From Protonemura montana (lineage: Eukaryota > Arthropoda > Insecta > Plecoptera > Nemouridae), in NCBI GenBank assembly GCA_947568835.1, contig OX387604.1:19249076-19313075 (forward strand): 64,000 nucleotides of DNA, in the 5' to 3' direction. Shown piece after piece: positions 11,100-23,659 of this stretch. Made by a program: the position numbers and the translations under genes. Every line of letters starts with the position of its first letter. The stretch's first letter is position 1. Below the pieces are notes generated by a model. The model saw nothing but the letters and a program-made list of their open reading frames with translations. It was not told the DNA's origin and did not search any database.

Positions 11100-14000
11100 A
11101 TGGTCAACAAGCTTCCTGACGAGTTCCGATTATTTTCTGAACACTGTTCTTATCTGCGTCCAGTTTTCTGTGATGCTCGCAGATCTTTGGAGGATGTTTC
11201 GTTGGCAAAATTATTTTCTGATCGTGAGTATATTTGCAATTTTCGTTGCACATTTCGTATGTTTGGTTATGGCTGGCATTGATTGTGGCAATCCTAACCC
11301 AGAAAATCACTTTTTGCAGACGATGACTTCAGAGCCTATTCATTTTCAACAGCAAATCTTCAGAATCTTGACAAAATTATTAATGGGCAACCAGCAATCG
11401 TGATCTTTGGACAGACTTGCGTAGCCAAGGCGAATCTTGTGAATGTTGTTTTGGAGCAATTGGTTTTACCAACTTGCGGAGGAGCCTGGAGATGGGTCAG
11501 GATTGTCCATGGGCCCATTAGCCAAATGTCACTTTTAATTGGCTCTGAATTTGAGTTAGTCGAGAAATTGGAATCAAATTTACAACCATGGAACACAATT
11601 CCTAAAGAAGATCTGATGAGACCTGAAAGTGAAAAACAGTTGTTGGAACCTTCAACATTGTTGGAAGTAAGAATATGCCACCAACTGTTAGAAGAGAAAG
11701 TCCAGGTGGTTGTTCCACCTGACAGTGACTCTTTCGAGACATCCCGGCTGGCAGAAATTCTCCAGAAAGGCCTCGAGGATGTCATGCCTGTCTTCCTCTA
11801 TTCAATGGGAAGTGATTCTCTAAGCGAGCATGTAAGTCTGGTGTCGCAAGGTAGCTTATACTATTACCTTGTCACTTGCCTCACTCTCAACCAAATTAAA
11901 AGGGAGCATAATACACATTAGCATAAACTACCCCTGGCCCTGCATAATAAATTGTAACTAACTGTTGTTAATTTCTGTTGTAGAACCTCAAAGAGTTGCA
12001 AGTATTGAAGAGGCTGTTTCCTCTGTCTCCAGTTTGCTTCATACATCTTGCTACAAATGGTTATGCCTGGGGCCTGGCTGGCTCCTTTCAACAGCCATTA
12101 TCTCATATCCAGTCTTCTTTTAACTCAATCCCTGTGATCTTAGCAAATCAACTAGTCAGTCTAGGTAATTTCCATTGATTGTTCGAGCAACTCATAGCCG
12201 ACACACTAGGCTGCTGCCTAATAGGAGATGTCTAATGATTTATTTAATTCCATGTAGGATACATCAGTAGGGGAGAACAGGACAAATATTCTTGCAGCAG
12301 CAGTCAATCGTTTGGGTCCAGTGATTTACAAAATGGAATTGACAAGCTTCAACTCTTGGTCTCTTTCGTACGACTTTGTTTGCAGTCTGAGCTGTTGTTA
12401 GCAACCACCATTCTAAATGAGGTAAATGTCTGCTACTTATTAGTAGATGAATGCTTTCTTCTGGAAGCTTTAAATACTATCTTGGAAAGTTTATGATCTT
12501 TCTGCCTCTCCCTCTTACCTTGACAGAGAATTTCCAGCAAATTCTTTTTTCTTCCCATCTTTTCCTAATCATTGTGCTACGACTATCCTAGAATTTTAAA
12601 TTAGTGAAGAGTAGGGCTTAATGACGCGTCAAAGTATTTTTATAGAAAATCTGTAATAACATAGGAATCTTTGTGTTTTCTTTAAGCTCGAAATTGTTCT
12701 TGACAGTTCCTATTATCTATCCAGTGCGAGCTTTGAATTGCTACTCCACAACAGTTATTTTTTCCAGCATGCAGGTCAATTGTTGAACATCTCATAATCC
12801 CGATAAACTCTTGTAAACATAACTTGCATGGTATGAGTTCGAGGATATGCCGCATGTAAACCCTTCTATTGCGTGTGATTTCACACACATGAAGCTTTGT
12901 TGTGTTTCAGGTCCTTGATCTTGATCAATGCATTGCTGTGATTGCAGGTGCATGATCTTGATAGATGCTTTGCTATCAATATGCTTTGCTGTGATTACAG
13001 GTGCTTGTTCTTGATCGATGATTTGCTGTGATTGCAGGTCCTCGGTCGTCTGGTGCGAAAGTGCGTTCTCTGCGCTTTTGACATGGCGAGGGAGATGCAG
13101 ATCACGCCCAGGCGCATTCAGTACGCACAAGAGAAGGAAGAAGAACTCTACAAGAGTTTGGTGGCAGTGGCAGACGGGAACCAGCAAGAAATCACTGACC
13201 TCATTGAAAAAACTCTGGAGGAAATGAAAGAAGGCCTCCTTGAACTGGCTTGCCCAGAGGAAGATGACTGTGAATGCAAACATGAAATGGAGTTAGAGAC
13301 TGACACCCAACTGGGAGTGGATTCTCTGCCTGAAGTTGATCTTCATACAGAGGTGGATCCTCCCGGAGAGGTGGATTGGGTGGATACAGAAGGACAAGAG
13401 CGTGTGGATTCTCAGGCCAAGGCTGAACGTGCCATACGACAGCAAGTCCTAGCTCGACTTAGTGCAGTGGTGGCGGCTCGTTTAGCTCAGCGTAGTGTAG
13501 ATTGCGTGGCGGAAGGGAGAGTTGGCACGCTACAAAGGTGTGTGGCCAGCCTCGAGCTTGCTGGTGGCACCACAGGTAAACTACAGTGCACAGTTTTGTT
13601 TGCTTTATTTTACCTTCTAAAGATCCATAGGGCTTGGTTCTAGTATAACTTCATTTCACTTACCATCTGACTGATTTATGGTATTACTGGAATTACCTTG
13701 TCTCAATGGAGTGATGGTTTAATATAACTCTTAATATACGTGTAAGCTTTATCTGTTGTAGTTTTTGTCCATAAGAATAGAATATCTGTGCAACCTTTAT
13801 CTGTAATAGTTTTTGCCCTACAAGGATAGAATATCTGTGCAGTGCTTGACCTTATTGCCAGATGCTAGCAGCGATGCATCAGGTGCAGTACAGCAGATCC
13901 TGTTAGCTGCACAAGATGTCGACCTTGGGAGCAGTGGGGGCGGTGCCCGATCCTTGTTGGACCGCGTTGTGTCTGCTCTGCGACGAGCGGCTGCTACCCT

Positions 14001-17000
14001 GGTACCCGCCCCAAGAAGAGATGCCCACTGGCGGCGGCGGGCAGCGGTTGCTGCCATGCGTGCCTTGCCTCCTCCTCGTCCTCTAGCAGCCATTGCACAT
14101 GCCCAGGCACGCTCGGTGTTGGCTGCCTCCCATACTGCCTTCCAGCAAGCTCTAGCCCGGTTGGCAGACCGGTTGGCCAGCCGGCTCGAACAAACACATG
14201 AACAACGCCTTGCAATACGCAAGCTTCATGCTCCACGCATCGCCAAGCTGCTGTTGGAAACAACGTCAATGGCTGACAAAGTTGCTCACGGTAGGTCCTT
14301 GCTCTGCCATCTTTACAACATTCTCTGGATTTACACTTTTATCAACCAGACTGCTTTAATACAGAATATGCCGCAATTATCCCTGCATTGATCTCTGTCA
14401 GAGATGATTTTAACCTTGATGTTGACTGATTGAGTGAGAGATTCTTGGCTGTTGCAGGCATGCCGCGCCTAGGCAGGGAGATAGGACGTGGTCAGTACGG
14501 AGTGGTCTTCTCGTGCGAATCTTGGGGCGGGGCGGGACCCTGTGCTGTCAAGACAGTGGTGCCCCCTGACGACAAGCACTGGAATGATTTAGCAATGGAG
14601 TTTTACTACACCAGGTACTTGGGCCATTGAGACAGTAAACCTGGTGGAAGCCAGTTCAATACATGTTTGTCAAGGTATAGGGTAAGGTGTAAGCATGGAT
14701 GTGTACAGCTAGGTTAGCATCTTAAATGGGAGCCAGGGGAATGTGTGCCAAGGTACAGGCAGTCTTGATTAAGTTCCTTTTAAAAAAGAACTTAGTTCAG
14801 TTCCAGTTTCTCCTCCTTGAAAGGAACTTAATTCAGTTCCAGTTCCTAAAAAAAAAGGGAACTGAATAGTTCCTCAAAAGGAACTAAGTTCCTATTTCAG
14901 TTCCTTAAGAATTCTCGACTTATACCAAAACTTTTGAAACGGAGCACACAAAAGGCCTTTGGCACGAAAATTCGAGCCAATGTCGTCTTGCTCTTCCAAC
15001 AAAAAAAAAGGCTTACAATTTTTGAACGGTAAAACGTTTAAGGGCTCCAGATAGCAAAAACCGTGGACTGAAACGAAGGACGAAACCACAGGACGAGTGA
15101 CGACTGTAAACTGAACGAGACGCGGGCTAGGCAGTGATTTAAATGTAGGGGGATGAGCAGATACTTCGGGGGATGGGAGTGATTCTTCTCTCTTGATGCT
15201 AATTGCTCATTAGTTGTTTACGATGAACCCTACTTCATCGCTTCTCCAGTCTCCACACCTGCACAGTGATCTTGGGTTGTTTTTTGGCAAAATGCATGAC
15301 GCATGGACGGAAAGAGGAACTCAGTCCTTTGGATGTCGAGAACAATGCAGCGTTAACTTTCTTTGAGGGGGGGGGGCATGTCTTATGGCCAAGTTTATCT
15401 ATTTTTGTATTAGGTTAAGGAGGATTCTATTCATTGAGGAAAGCAAAATGTCATGTTAATTTTGAGATGTCAATTATCAGAAAGACTGAAGTGAGTGGGG
15501 TATCATTTTTAAGAATGATAAACACTAAAAGCAAAGTTGATTTTTCCTCGAAAAACGACAAGAACCCGACAAGAATAAAATATGAAATACCAAATACCCA
15601 CAAGAATGCCGAAAATAGGAACTTACACAAGAACGTAAATGTCGTTTTACGTTCGTGGTATAAAGGAACGCTTATTCCGTTACGTTACTACCGAGAAAAA
15701 ACAACGCGTTACTTCCGTTAACTTCCTACTCAACACTAGGTATAGGTCATGGTGCAAGCATGTTTGTGAAAAACCAGGTTTGCACCTTCAATATGATGCT
15801 AGTCAAGTTTGAGTACTGTTTTGTAAAAATGCTCTGGGAAAGATCATGACATTATCTTGTTTTTGTGTTCAGAACGATTGCACCTCACGACCGTATAGTT
15901 CGACTGCGTGGTTCCGTGCTTGATCACTCGTATGGGGGAGGAGAACCGGCCGTTCTACTGGTGATGGATCGGTTGAGACGGGATCTCTACTCCGGGCTGC
16001 GTTCTGGCCTAGGCTGGCTGACTCGGCTGCAGGTAGCGATTGATGTTGTCCAAGGCATTCGCTACTTGCATTCACAAGGACTCGTGCACCGGGATATCAA
16101 GTTGAAGAATGTACTGGTGAGCTAATTCAATATCTGTTTCATTTTCATAAACGTGAACATGTTTTCACTAGACTAATTAGACTAATTGGTAACCCAATGG
16201 TTTAACATTAGCACTGAGACTCTGACTAATTGGTAACCCAATGGTTAAACATTAGCACTGAGACTCTGACTAATTGGTAACCCAATGGTTTAACATTAGC
16301 ACTGAGACTCTGACTAATTGAAAACCCAATGGTTTAACATTAGCACCGAGACTCTGACTAATTGGTAACCCAATGGTTTAACATTAGCACTGAGACTCTG
16401 ACTAATTGGTAACCCAATGGTTTAACATTAGCACTGAGACTCTGAACCTAACTACTATAAACTTTAAACAACTGGGTTTTCAAATGCTAAGGCCCAGAAT
16501 TACAATTTTCCTAACTCCTAGATAAAGTGAGAGTTAAATTAATTTCCATGGCAACAACCAATCACATGCAGTGAATGTCAGCTGTTTCTGATAGTTAGGA
16601 GCTTAACTTGAAAAAATAATGTAATACCAAGCGTAAGTAAACTACTGCTTAGTCAGTATAAGAAAATTAGTTGTAGTTACTTTGCATACAAAAGCGCAGT
16701 GTTAAAGAGTTGTTTCAAAGCTCATTTCTGGTCGTGGGTTTCAGCTGGACGATGAAAACCGTGCCAAGCTGACAGACCTGGGCTTCTGTATCCCTGAGGC
16801 GATGATGTCTGGCAGTATCGTGGGAACTCCGGTGCACATGGCACCTGAGCTTCTGTCCGGCCAGTATGATAGCAGTGTCGACGTGTATGCGTTCGGAATT
16901 CTCTTCTGGTACATCTGTGCCGGGCACGTCAAACTGCCGTTCGTGTTCGAGCGATTTCAAAACAAGGAGCAACTTTGGGTCAGCGTCAAGAGAGGTAAGA

Positions 17001-17684
17001 CCTTGATCAACCAAGTTGTGTTTGTGTGTTTGTTTGTGCTCGAGCGGCTAAACTATGCTCTGATTTGAACCAAATTTGCAGAGTACATTTAAATGTTCTC
17101 AACTTAGATCCCCTGGATTTTTTCAGAAAAATCAGTCAAATAGTTGTATAACTATTCAACATTTAAAAACAGTTTCAGACACTGTTTGGAGTTTATAAAA
17201 TCCAGACACATTGTTGTTGAAATTTCCAATAGTTTCCATAGCAACATTTTTCCAGTAAATATTTGAAAAAAAAATCAACGATCAGAAAACCTCAAAAGAA
17301 GCATGTGGGTTACCCCTTAATTGGCTTTCTATTTTATCATCTCTAAATATCGCTACACTCATTTTACAACGTAACTCATAGTGCGTTTGCTATATCCTAG
17401 TAACAATAATAATTAATAATACAATTGAAAACTTGTCAGGCTAAACGACACGTGGGTTGTTTTTATTATCTGTTTTTGCATGTCATGTTTTTGGTCTGAT
17501 TCTGCTAGGAATCCGTCCCGAGAGGCTGCATAAATTCGACGACCGATGCTGGGCTCTGATGGAGCAGTGCTGGTCAGGTGACCCGGCGCAGCGGCCATTG
17601 CTGGGCAACGTCCAGCCAATGCTGGAAGCCATCAATGCTGAGTACATCTGTCTAGCAAGCCAGAAAACAAACAATCTCGTGTAA
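11100..17684 (+). CDS. DSTYK: Dual serine/threonine and tyrosine protein kinase (DSTYK), complete, 10 exons
   Basis: Exons: 11100-11223, 11320-11831, 11984-12164, 12258-12421, 13038-13575, 13862-14290, 14458-14614, 15873-16116, 16745-16994 and 17509-17684 (stop TAA). All junctions are GT..AG and phases agree, giving 924 aa against 929 for human DSTYK. The N-terminal ~650 residues are the family-specific helical region ([10 protein letters not shown]..., [27 protein letters not shown]). The kinase domain starts at about residue 655: glycine loop GRGQYG 659-664, lysine K681 in [15 protein letters not shown], catalytic HRDIKLKN with D776, a DLG variant of DFG at D794, then SGSIVGTP and MAPE to E818. 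The catalytic residues are intact. In vertebrates DSTYK acts in FGF/ERK signalling and cell-death control; the same kinase role is inferred. Intron 7 carries a hAT-like element, intron 8 a 44-bp minisatellite, and intron 4 a set of duplicated splice acceptors. Confidence 0.95.
12911..13037 (+). repeat. Tandemly duplicated 3' splice-site segment in DSTYK intron 4
   Basis: Three diverged units of about 37, 53 and 37 bases, each starting GTCC or GTGC plus TTGATC-like sequence and ending TTGCTGTGATT(G/A)CAG. With the upstream tttcag they place acceptor-like sites after 12910, 12947, 13000 and 13037. Only the acceptor at 13037 continues DSTYK in frame; use of each of the other three runs into an in-frame stop within a few dozen codons. 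Confidence 0.7.
14760..15738. mobile_element. hAT-like miniature element filled with GGAAC/GTTCC motifs (DSTYK intron 7)
   Basis: Ends: CAGTCTTGATTAAG on the left and, reverse-complemented, TAGTGTTGAGTAGG on the right. The flanks GGTACAGG (14752-14759) and GGTATAGG (15739-15746) match at 7 of 8 bases, an 8-bp target duplication as in the hAT superfamily. The first ~150 bases are packed with GGAAC, GTTCC and AAGTTCC(T) in both orientations, and the right end has GTTACTTCCGTTAACTTCC-type copies. There is no transposase. Confidence 0.7.
16181..16444 (+). repeat. 44-bp minisatellite, 6 copies, in DSTYK intron 8
   Basis: Six head-to-tail units of 44 bases (starting ACTAATTGGTAACCCAATGG and ending GAGACTCTG) fill the segment exactly, with only a few substitutions. 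They lie 65 bases after the donor of exon 8 and do not touch coding sequence. Confidence 0.95.
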
Positions 17685-19429
17685 CACCAGGCCACAGGTT
17701 TCACACATGCTACTCTCATATTCAACGTCTTTTGCTGTGATATATTGCAAATAAGTTTTAAATGCTATTCTGTTAGAACAATTTTATACAATACATGTGA
17801 ATTATATCAAGAACTGTTTTGTCTTGGTAACCGATTCCTTTTACTCTTAGTAATCGTATTTGGATAATGGGCATACAAAATAAGCGATCACTTATTTGGT
17901 TACTGCCCAAGCATTTTCTCCAATTGGCATTTTCCTTTAATTTAAACATTGATTGCTAGGATAAACATCCATTCTGTTTGTTTCTTTAAAGAGTTAAAGA
18001 GTTCTGACGTACCGCTAAACCCCACAATAATAATAAAAGTTGAAGAGTTATGGTCAAGCTTATAGAAACCCAACCATTGTTTTCGTCTAACCCACTGGGG
18101 CTAATTTTGTTTCAGTGGGATTTTTTGGGTTTTATTTGGATTTTGGGGTATCGAGGGTTTTGTTCTATTGGCTAGTTTGAAAAATGTTTCCTCGCTAGAA
18201 ATAACAAGCTTATTTTAATTTTGGTTCGGTTGAAATTTATGACATTTCATGTCGGTGGGAAAAATTTGCTCGTATTTTTTGCTTGAGAATATTTCCTGGT
18301 TGCATCTCAGGCAAGAAATATGACTAAATACGATTTCATGAAAACAAGCAAATTTGTTCTGGCAAGAACACCTCCTTTGTGGATCCACTAAATCTAATTG
18401 TTCCAAAAGTAGCAAAAGCAAGATTTGCTTTAAAGGTATCTTCTTGAATGGTAACAATTTTGGCACAGCACTCTATGATTGCTGGAAAATTTGCACATCA
18501 ATATTTAGTGGCAAAAATCTAAAATTTGCAATGTGGGTTGACTTGGGCAAAACATGATCACACGATGCTGCCCTATGTTACCCTATGTTGCTGCATTCAA
18601 ATGTAATACAATATTAATATCACCAACTTGTCTTTCCAATTCAAAATGAAGTGCTCCTTATCACTGACCACCTTATGGTAAATGGTACCACTAACCTCCT
18701 GACATAAAAAACATTCTGTCGTGCTTAGAAAATTCCTTGCAATTAACTATGACAATGCTTGGACCAAGCTAGTATAGGATAGGACTAGACAGGGGTTAGT
18801 AAAATTTCCTAAAAAGACATATCTGTTTGACCGAAATTGAATCCCTTCTACATAATGCAATATATTAATGATTTTTACGCTAACAATAGGATTGAACTTG
18901 GGGGTCGACGCTTTTTCAAAAAATTTGGTCTGATATTTTATTATTCTCTGAAAACTTAAATTATGATAAGAATAACAACAATTTTTACTCTGAAGAACAA
19001 TGCGTGTCATTGAATATGCCTATGTCGCAAATGGTGATTGGTTAAAAATCCAGGGTGAATTTAACTTTGTTTTGAACTAGCTGTCAGTTTATGAAAAATG
19101 CGGTTACATAGTTGCCAGGATTCTTGTTAAAGGGTTGAATATCCTTGTTTATGCTTGCCCTATGATTGTGAATTCCTTCATCTTTAGTACTAAGCTCTAG
19201 CCAATGTCTATTTCCATGCACTTTCTTGAAACACCAGCCAAGGAAATGGACATGGGAATATGAGCTGAGCTGGGCTGCAGAGTTTGAGAATGATTTACAT
19301 AGCCAAAGAGAAATTTCTTATGTATTGTGCCACTTGGTTTCAGCTGCTAATTAAGGTATGGAACCACTAAATCCTGCATCTCGATCTTCACATTGCTTTT
19401 AGTTTTAACACCTGTACCGACGTTTATCC
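17685..19429. other. Intergenic region downstream of DSTYK
   Basis: Follows the DSTYK stop codon. It probably includes the 3' untranslated region; AATAAA-like strings occur at about 18029, but I cannot fix the cleavage site. No gene or clear mobile element was recognised. Confidence 0.4.
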
Positions 19430-19437
19430 TTGCCAAG

Positions 19438-21695
19438 CATAGTTAGGGAAGATCGTTTTGAAATCGATCTTTTAAAAAGATCAAGATCGCCGTCAAAAAA
19501 CGATCGCGATCGAAGATCGAAGTTTGCGATCGTTTTTTTAAGATCAAATTCAAATTCTTTTCAATAAAAGATCAAGTTCATTTAAAAGATCGTTTAAAAA
19601 AAAATTATGTGATCTCTAAAAAAAAACGTGTTTTTTAGCACCTATAGGTAGAGCCACGATTATATGGTGATGCGTGAAATCGCGAATTGTTCTTATCTCT
19701 TGTTTTTCTTACAAATGAGTGCCATTCATTGAATTCCCATCTCAAATATGTAAGAAGCTCATCGCGACATAACGCGAAATTCACGAAAAATCATCCATAA
19801 CACCGAAATCAACTACTTCCCGCGAAATCATCGCGAAATGAGCTTTTTCCCATCCAATTATCTTAAAATTCAGATAATCTGTTTTTTTTTTTAATTTTTA
19901 TCTAACCATATTTCACCGAAAATAAATAAACAAACAAGAATTTATATTTTGCGATAAATGCTAAATTGAGAGATAATGGAGCTATTTCACTAAAATGTGT
20001 GTATTTTGCGAAATAGCCACTAATTTCCATGCAAAAAAAAAAAAATGTTTATTTTATCTCTCTAAACACACATTTCCATGAATTTGTCATATTATTTCCC
20101 CCAGTCTTGTTGTCAGGTCTGTTTCTCATCAAATGCTGTCAACTTTCCTAAGTTTAGGGGGTAGAAGTAGTGGGGCAAAATGTTTGCTGTAGGAAACCAT
20201 TGCCATTGGTTGGCTGAATCTTCCCCTCCTTGCCATGTGAGCACTGGCACCACATGCATTCAATCTACCTGTTGATAGAGATTAGCTGGGATTTCAAATT
20301 TCAATGGGGTGTAATACATTTTTGACTTTTGAGGATCAAACAAAGCAACTCTTTGTGAGTGCTCGATATATTTTGATGTGTGGAATCTGGAACACCGACT
20401 TGTCTGGGAGAAAAAAGACAATCTTGCAAAGTATGTTGTTAGTACCAGGCAGTGGGTCTAATTCAAATTCTCATGGACATAAAAATCTCAAACCCCTCAT
20501 TTGCAATTCTGACTTAGCAATCCCCATTGAACAGTGTTGATGCAGAGAGGTTTTTTTAGTCAATAAAACCTTGTGCTGACTGACAAAGGAACAAGAATGA
20601 AGGAAGCTACCATTGAAACTTGTTCAGTGTTAAGTTTTAACAAGTAGTAGGTGTTGCTCATACTGCCATACAATGTATTTCATGGTGGCATTTCTGAAAA
20701 ATATTTATATGTGCTATTAATTTTGTTCCAAGTCCCTAACAAATACCGATGTTGAGGACCTACACTAAATATTTGCTTTATTGTTATTATTATTGATCAC
20801 TTTTTTATTAGAGATCCCAGTGCTTACCCTAAATCTTCATTCCTTTCAAATGGAGATCGCAAAAGCTCTTTTTTCTATTTAGCTATAAACGCTAAAATTC
20901 AAATAATTAGCTCTAAAATTTCGATAAAATTAATGCTAAAAACACGTATCTTCTTTTTTTCGTCACCTATGTCTGAAATCTGCTATAGACATGAAATTCT
21001 GTACTTTTTCCATAACACCGCCATAACACCGAAATCCAAAAAGCTTACCACGAAATTATCGAAATCATAACACCATAAAATCTTGGCTCTACCTATAGGT
21101 GTTGGGAAATGCAATCTTAATATAGAAATAGCAGGAACACAATGCAATAGGGACTAAGACTTAAAAGTCAAGAATACAAGAAGAAAATTAACAGTCTGTA
21201 AACACTTAACAGGGACAAAAATGCCTTGCATGTTGCCTACATGTTCCACTGACCACTGTCAGTGGAACATGGCAGAAAGGGGGCCTCGAACCTCGATGAC
21301 CCAATTTGAGAAAAGCTGTGGTCGTGGACAGGCACGGCAGACATACTAGGCAGCATTTTCACGCATCAATAAAACTAATAAAAGTGAAACTAATAACCGT
21401 TTGGAATCCTGGAAACGCTTTCAAGTCTTTGAAGGAAACTGAGAGCTATGAAAAATATTTCCATTTGCCACATTCAAATTTCAATCGTCAAGTGTTGTAC
21501 AACAACAAACACCAACAAAGGAACGACTGTGCAAACGATCTTGATCTTTTAAAACGATCTTTTAAAAAGATCGTGGACAATCCGATCGCGATCGAATTAA
21601 AAGATCGTGAGATACAAAAAAGATCGCGATCAGATCGAAGATCACTAAAAAAGATCACGATCGTGATCTTTTTAAAAGATCCTTCCTCAACTTTG
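19438..21695. mobile_element. hAT-like GATC-saturated miniature element, copy 1 (carries a nested element)
   Basis: The element is bounded by CATAGTTAGGGAAGATC and, on the other side, the inverted form ending CCTCAACTTTG. It is flanked by a perfect 8-bp duplication TTGCCAAG (19430-19437 and 21696-21703). Both ends are saturated with GATC, CGATCG and TTTAAAAGATC. The centre (cctggaaacgctttcaagtc and ccacattcaaatttcaatcg) is shared with the copies at 26005 and 40601. A second element (19649-21091) has inserted into it. The open frame at 21306-21725 is repeat-derived (RSRSDRRSLKK) and not a gene. Confidence 0.85.
19649..21091. mobile_element. hAT-like element nested inside the GATC element
   Basis: Inverted ends TAGAGCCACGATTATATGG and TAGAGCCAAGATTTTATGG (right end reverse-complemented). 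The flanks are CCTATAGG at 19641-19648 and 21092-21099. The sibling GATC element at 26005 has the unoccupied site CACCTATAGGTG at about 26211, so the insertion is documented by an empty site. Because the target is palindromic, duplications of 4, 6, 8 or 10 bases fit equally well; 8 bases and the TAGAG start suit hAT. The interior has repeated CGCGAAAT, ATCGCGAAAT and CATAACACCGAAATC motifs near the ends and no transposase. Confidence 0.8.
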
Positions 21696-22419
21696 TTGCC
21701 AAGCCACTCTTCAATTAAAGGTTAGTGACACGTTCACAGATGATAGGACGTGAAGAGGGTAACTATTTTTTTCAAAGAAAACATTTGGTGAGTTTGAAGT
21801 GATCAAAATTTTGATTACTTTTTACCTAGTTATTTTATACCTCATACGTACTTTTTTGGGAATAGATTTGACCGAGGCAGCTTTGGAATTGTCCCTAAAT
21901 CTAGGAATTCAGGAAATAGGTTTTAAAGATGCCCACGTCTAATTTGAGTTTCATTTTCGTGCTCTACGTAGTTTTCACTGAACTGCACAAACACATCGTT
22001 ACAGATGCAGCACTCTTCTCAGATGCGGTATTTATCCAACTCCATGTTCTATTGTAGACCCATGTTCCAGTTTTTTAAAGAATTTTCATGATTTCTGGGG
22101 AGTGGCTAGCATTTGCTATCGTATAAGAGGTCCTGATCTGGTCTCAAAAGTTGTCAGGGGCACAGGGGCCAACTATTCATAGCATATTGTTCTTCCTATG
22201 CCAAATACTGCCTCCAATTGTCATAGAAATCTCCAATCTCTAGGGATTTTTTACATATGTTCCTGTGGGGTACTGTAAAAAATACGAGTTTCAAAAAACT
22301 TCATTGTGGTACCAAATGGATTTACGGCTTCAAGAATGTTGGGCACTGAGGTCACTGTTGGTGCTATTTTGGCAACCCCACTTTCGTCCGCATTTGCAAA
22401 ACTTTTCTATGATATTTAC

Positions 22420-22649
22420 CAGGGTCCGGAATCGGAATTAATTGATATTTTTTTGGAATTGGGATTGGAATCGGAATGTTTATTAATTTGTGTGCGGAAT
22501 CGGAATTTAAATCGGAATTTTTATTATTTTGTGTGTGGGATCGGAATCGAAATTTATATTATTTTCCGGGTGGAATCAAAATCGGAATTGGAATTTATAT
22601 TTTGTGTAACATGGAATCGGAATCGAAAACACAAAAATTCCGGTCCTTA
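22420..22649. mobile_element. hAT-like miniature element made of GGAATC/GGAATT hexamers
   Basis: About 230 bases composed largely of GGAATCGGAATT-type hexamers. The ends CAGGGTCCGGAAT and (right end reverse-complemented) TAAGGACCGGAAT are similar. They are flanked by the exact 8-bp duplication ATATTTAC at 22412-22419 and 22650-22657. The open frames across it only reflect the hexamer composition. Confidence 0.75.
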
Positions 22650-22959
22650 ATATTTACAAATTTCTCCAGCAGTGTTAAATAAAGAAATAAAAGTGGAAGG
22701 ATAATACAGGAAATCCCATGGGTCAAAAACTTTGGCACTTAACCTACACCCCCTCCCCCCCCCCCCCTCACAAAAAAATAAAAACAAACAAGCAGTATTC
22801 ATTTGACTTTTTTCCCTGCCACAGTACTTCTCAAATTCGTCGCTTGCACTTAAAGGGCACGATTGCGTTTAAAAGCATTCGAGCGTCTGACTGCTCGCAC
22901 CGAAAATCATTTTAGGAGATTCGAAAGTGCACGGTGTAAGGCACGGTGTAGGCACGGTG

Positions 22960-23640
22960 TATATCGACCTACTGCCTCAACAACAAACTAGACCTACAGC
23001 TTAGTAAATCCATTTACATAAAATTCTCCACTAAACTAATTCTGCAATCTTCATTCCTCTCATTCGAATAAGCAAACTAAGCATCCCGAGCACCCCCTCA
23101 ACCAAATTCCTAGGATTACACAACACTACAACATTAGATTGGGCCCACCATATCCCGATCATTCTCAATCAAATTAAAAGTAGCAGCTACCTCCTCCGTT
23201 GCCTGAAACGGTTAGTAAACCTACACTCCTTAAAATCTGTTTATCATGCTCACATCCACTCCCAACTGTCCTATGGCCTGCTTTTCTGGGGCACATCTCC
23301 ACACGCTAAACGAATTTTCATCATCCAAAAATAAGCCATCCGAGTAATGGCTGGAACATCCCGCCGTAAATCCTACAAGCCCCACTTCACAAATCCTGAC
23401 CCTCACTTGCACTATAATTCAGAGAGCACCCTTGTTTGATCCCACCCTGACCTCTTCACCCTCAACTCCTCTGCTCACTCCCACGCAACCAGAAGTAAGA
23501 CACAGTCCACTTTATCTATGCACCAAAATTTACAATCGCCTTCCAACACAAATAGTAACAGCCTACAAACATTCAATCTTCGACTCCAGCCCCCGAAACT
23601 TCCTTATCCGAAACCCCTTCTACTCCTAAGATGAATAATA
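22960..23640 (+). mobile_element. Degenerate LINE C-terminal region
   Basis: With frame changes, the plus strand reads as a decayed jockey/CR1-type tail: an upstream part around 23040-23420 (similar to the LINE segment after the RT, with stops) and an open end at 23432-23629 containing YLCTKIYNRLPTQIVTAYKH. The latter corresponds to the NALP block of the other LINEs. An AATAATAAAAATAACAACAATAA tail follows at about 23633. It faces another LINE remnant on the minus strand and almost abuts it. Confidence 0.55.
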
Positions 23641-23659
23641 AAAATAACAACAATAATGC

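Noticed and set aside
13818..14222. Arg/Ala-rich open frame on the minus strand
   Set aside because: Antisense of DSTYK exon 6; its composition follows from GC-rich coding sequence.
21306..21725. 139-codon frame with RSRSDRRSLKK-like sequence, also seen at 26598-26971
   Set aside because: Produced by GATCGCGATC repeats inside the hAT-like element; the basic residues reflect the motif and not a gene.
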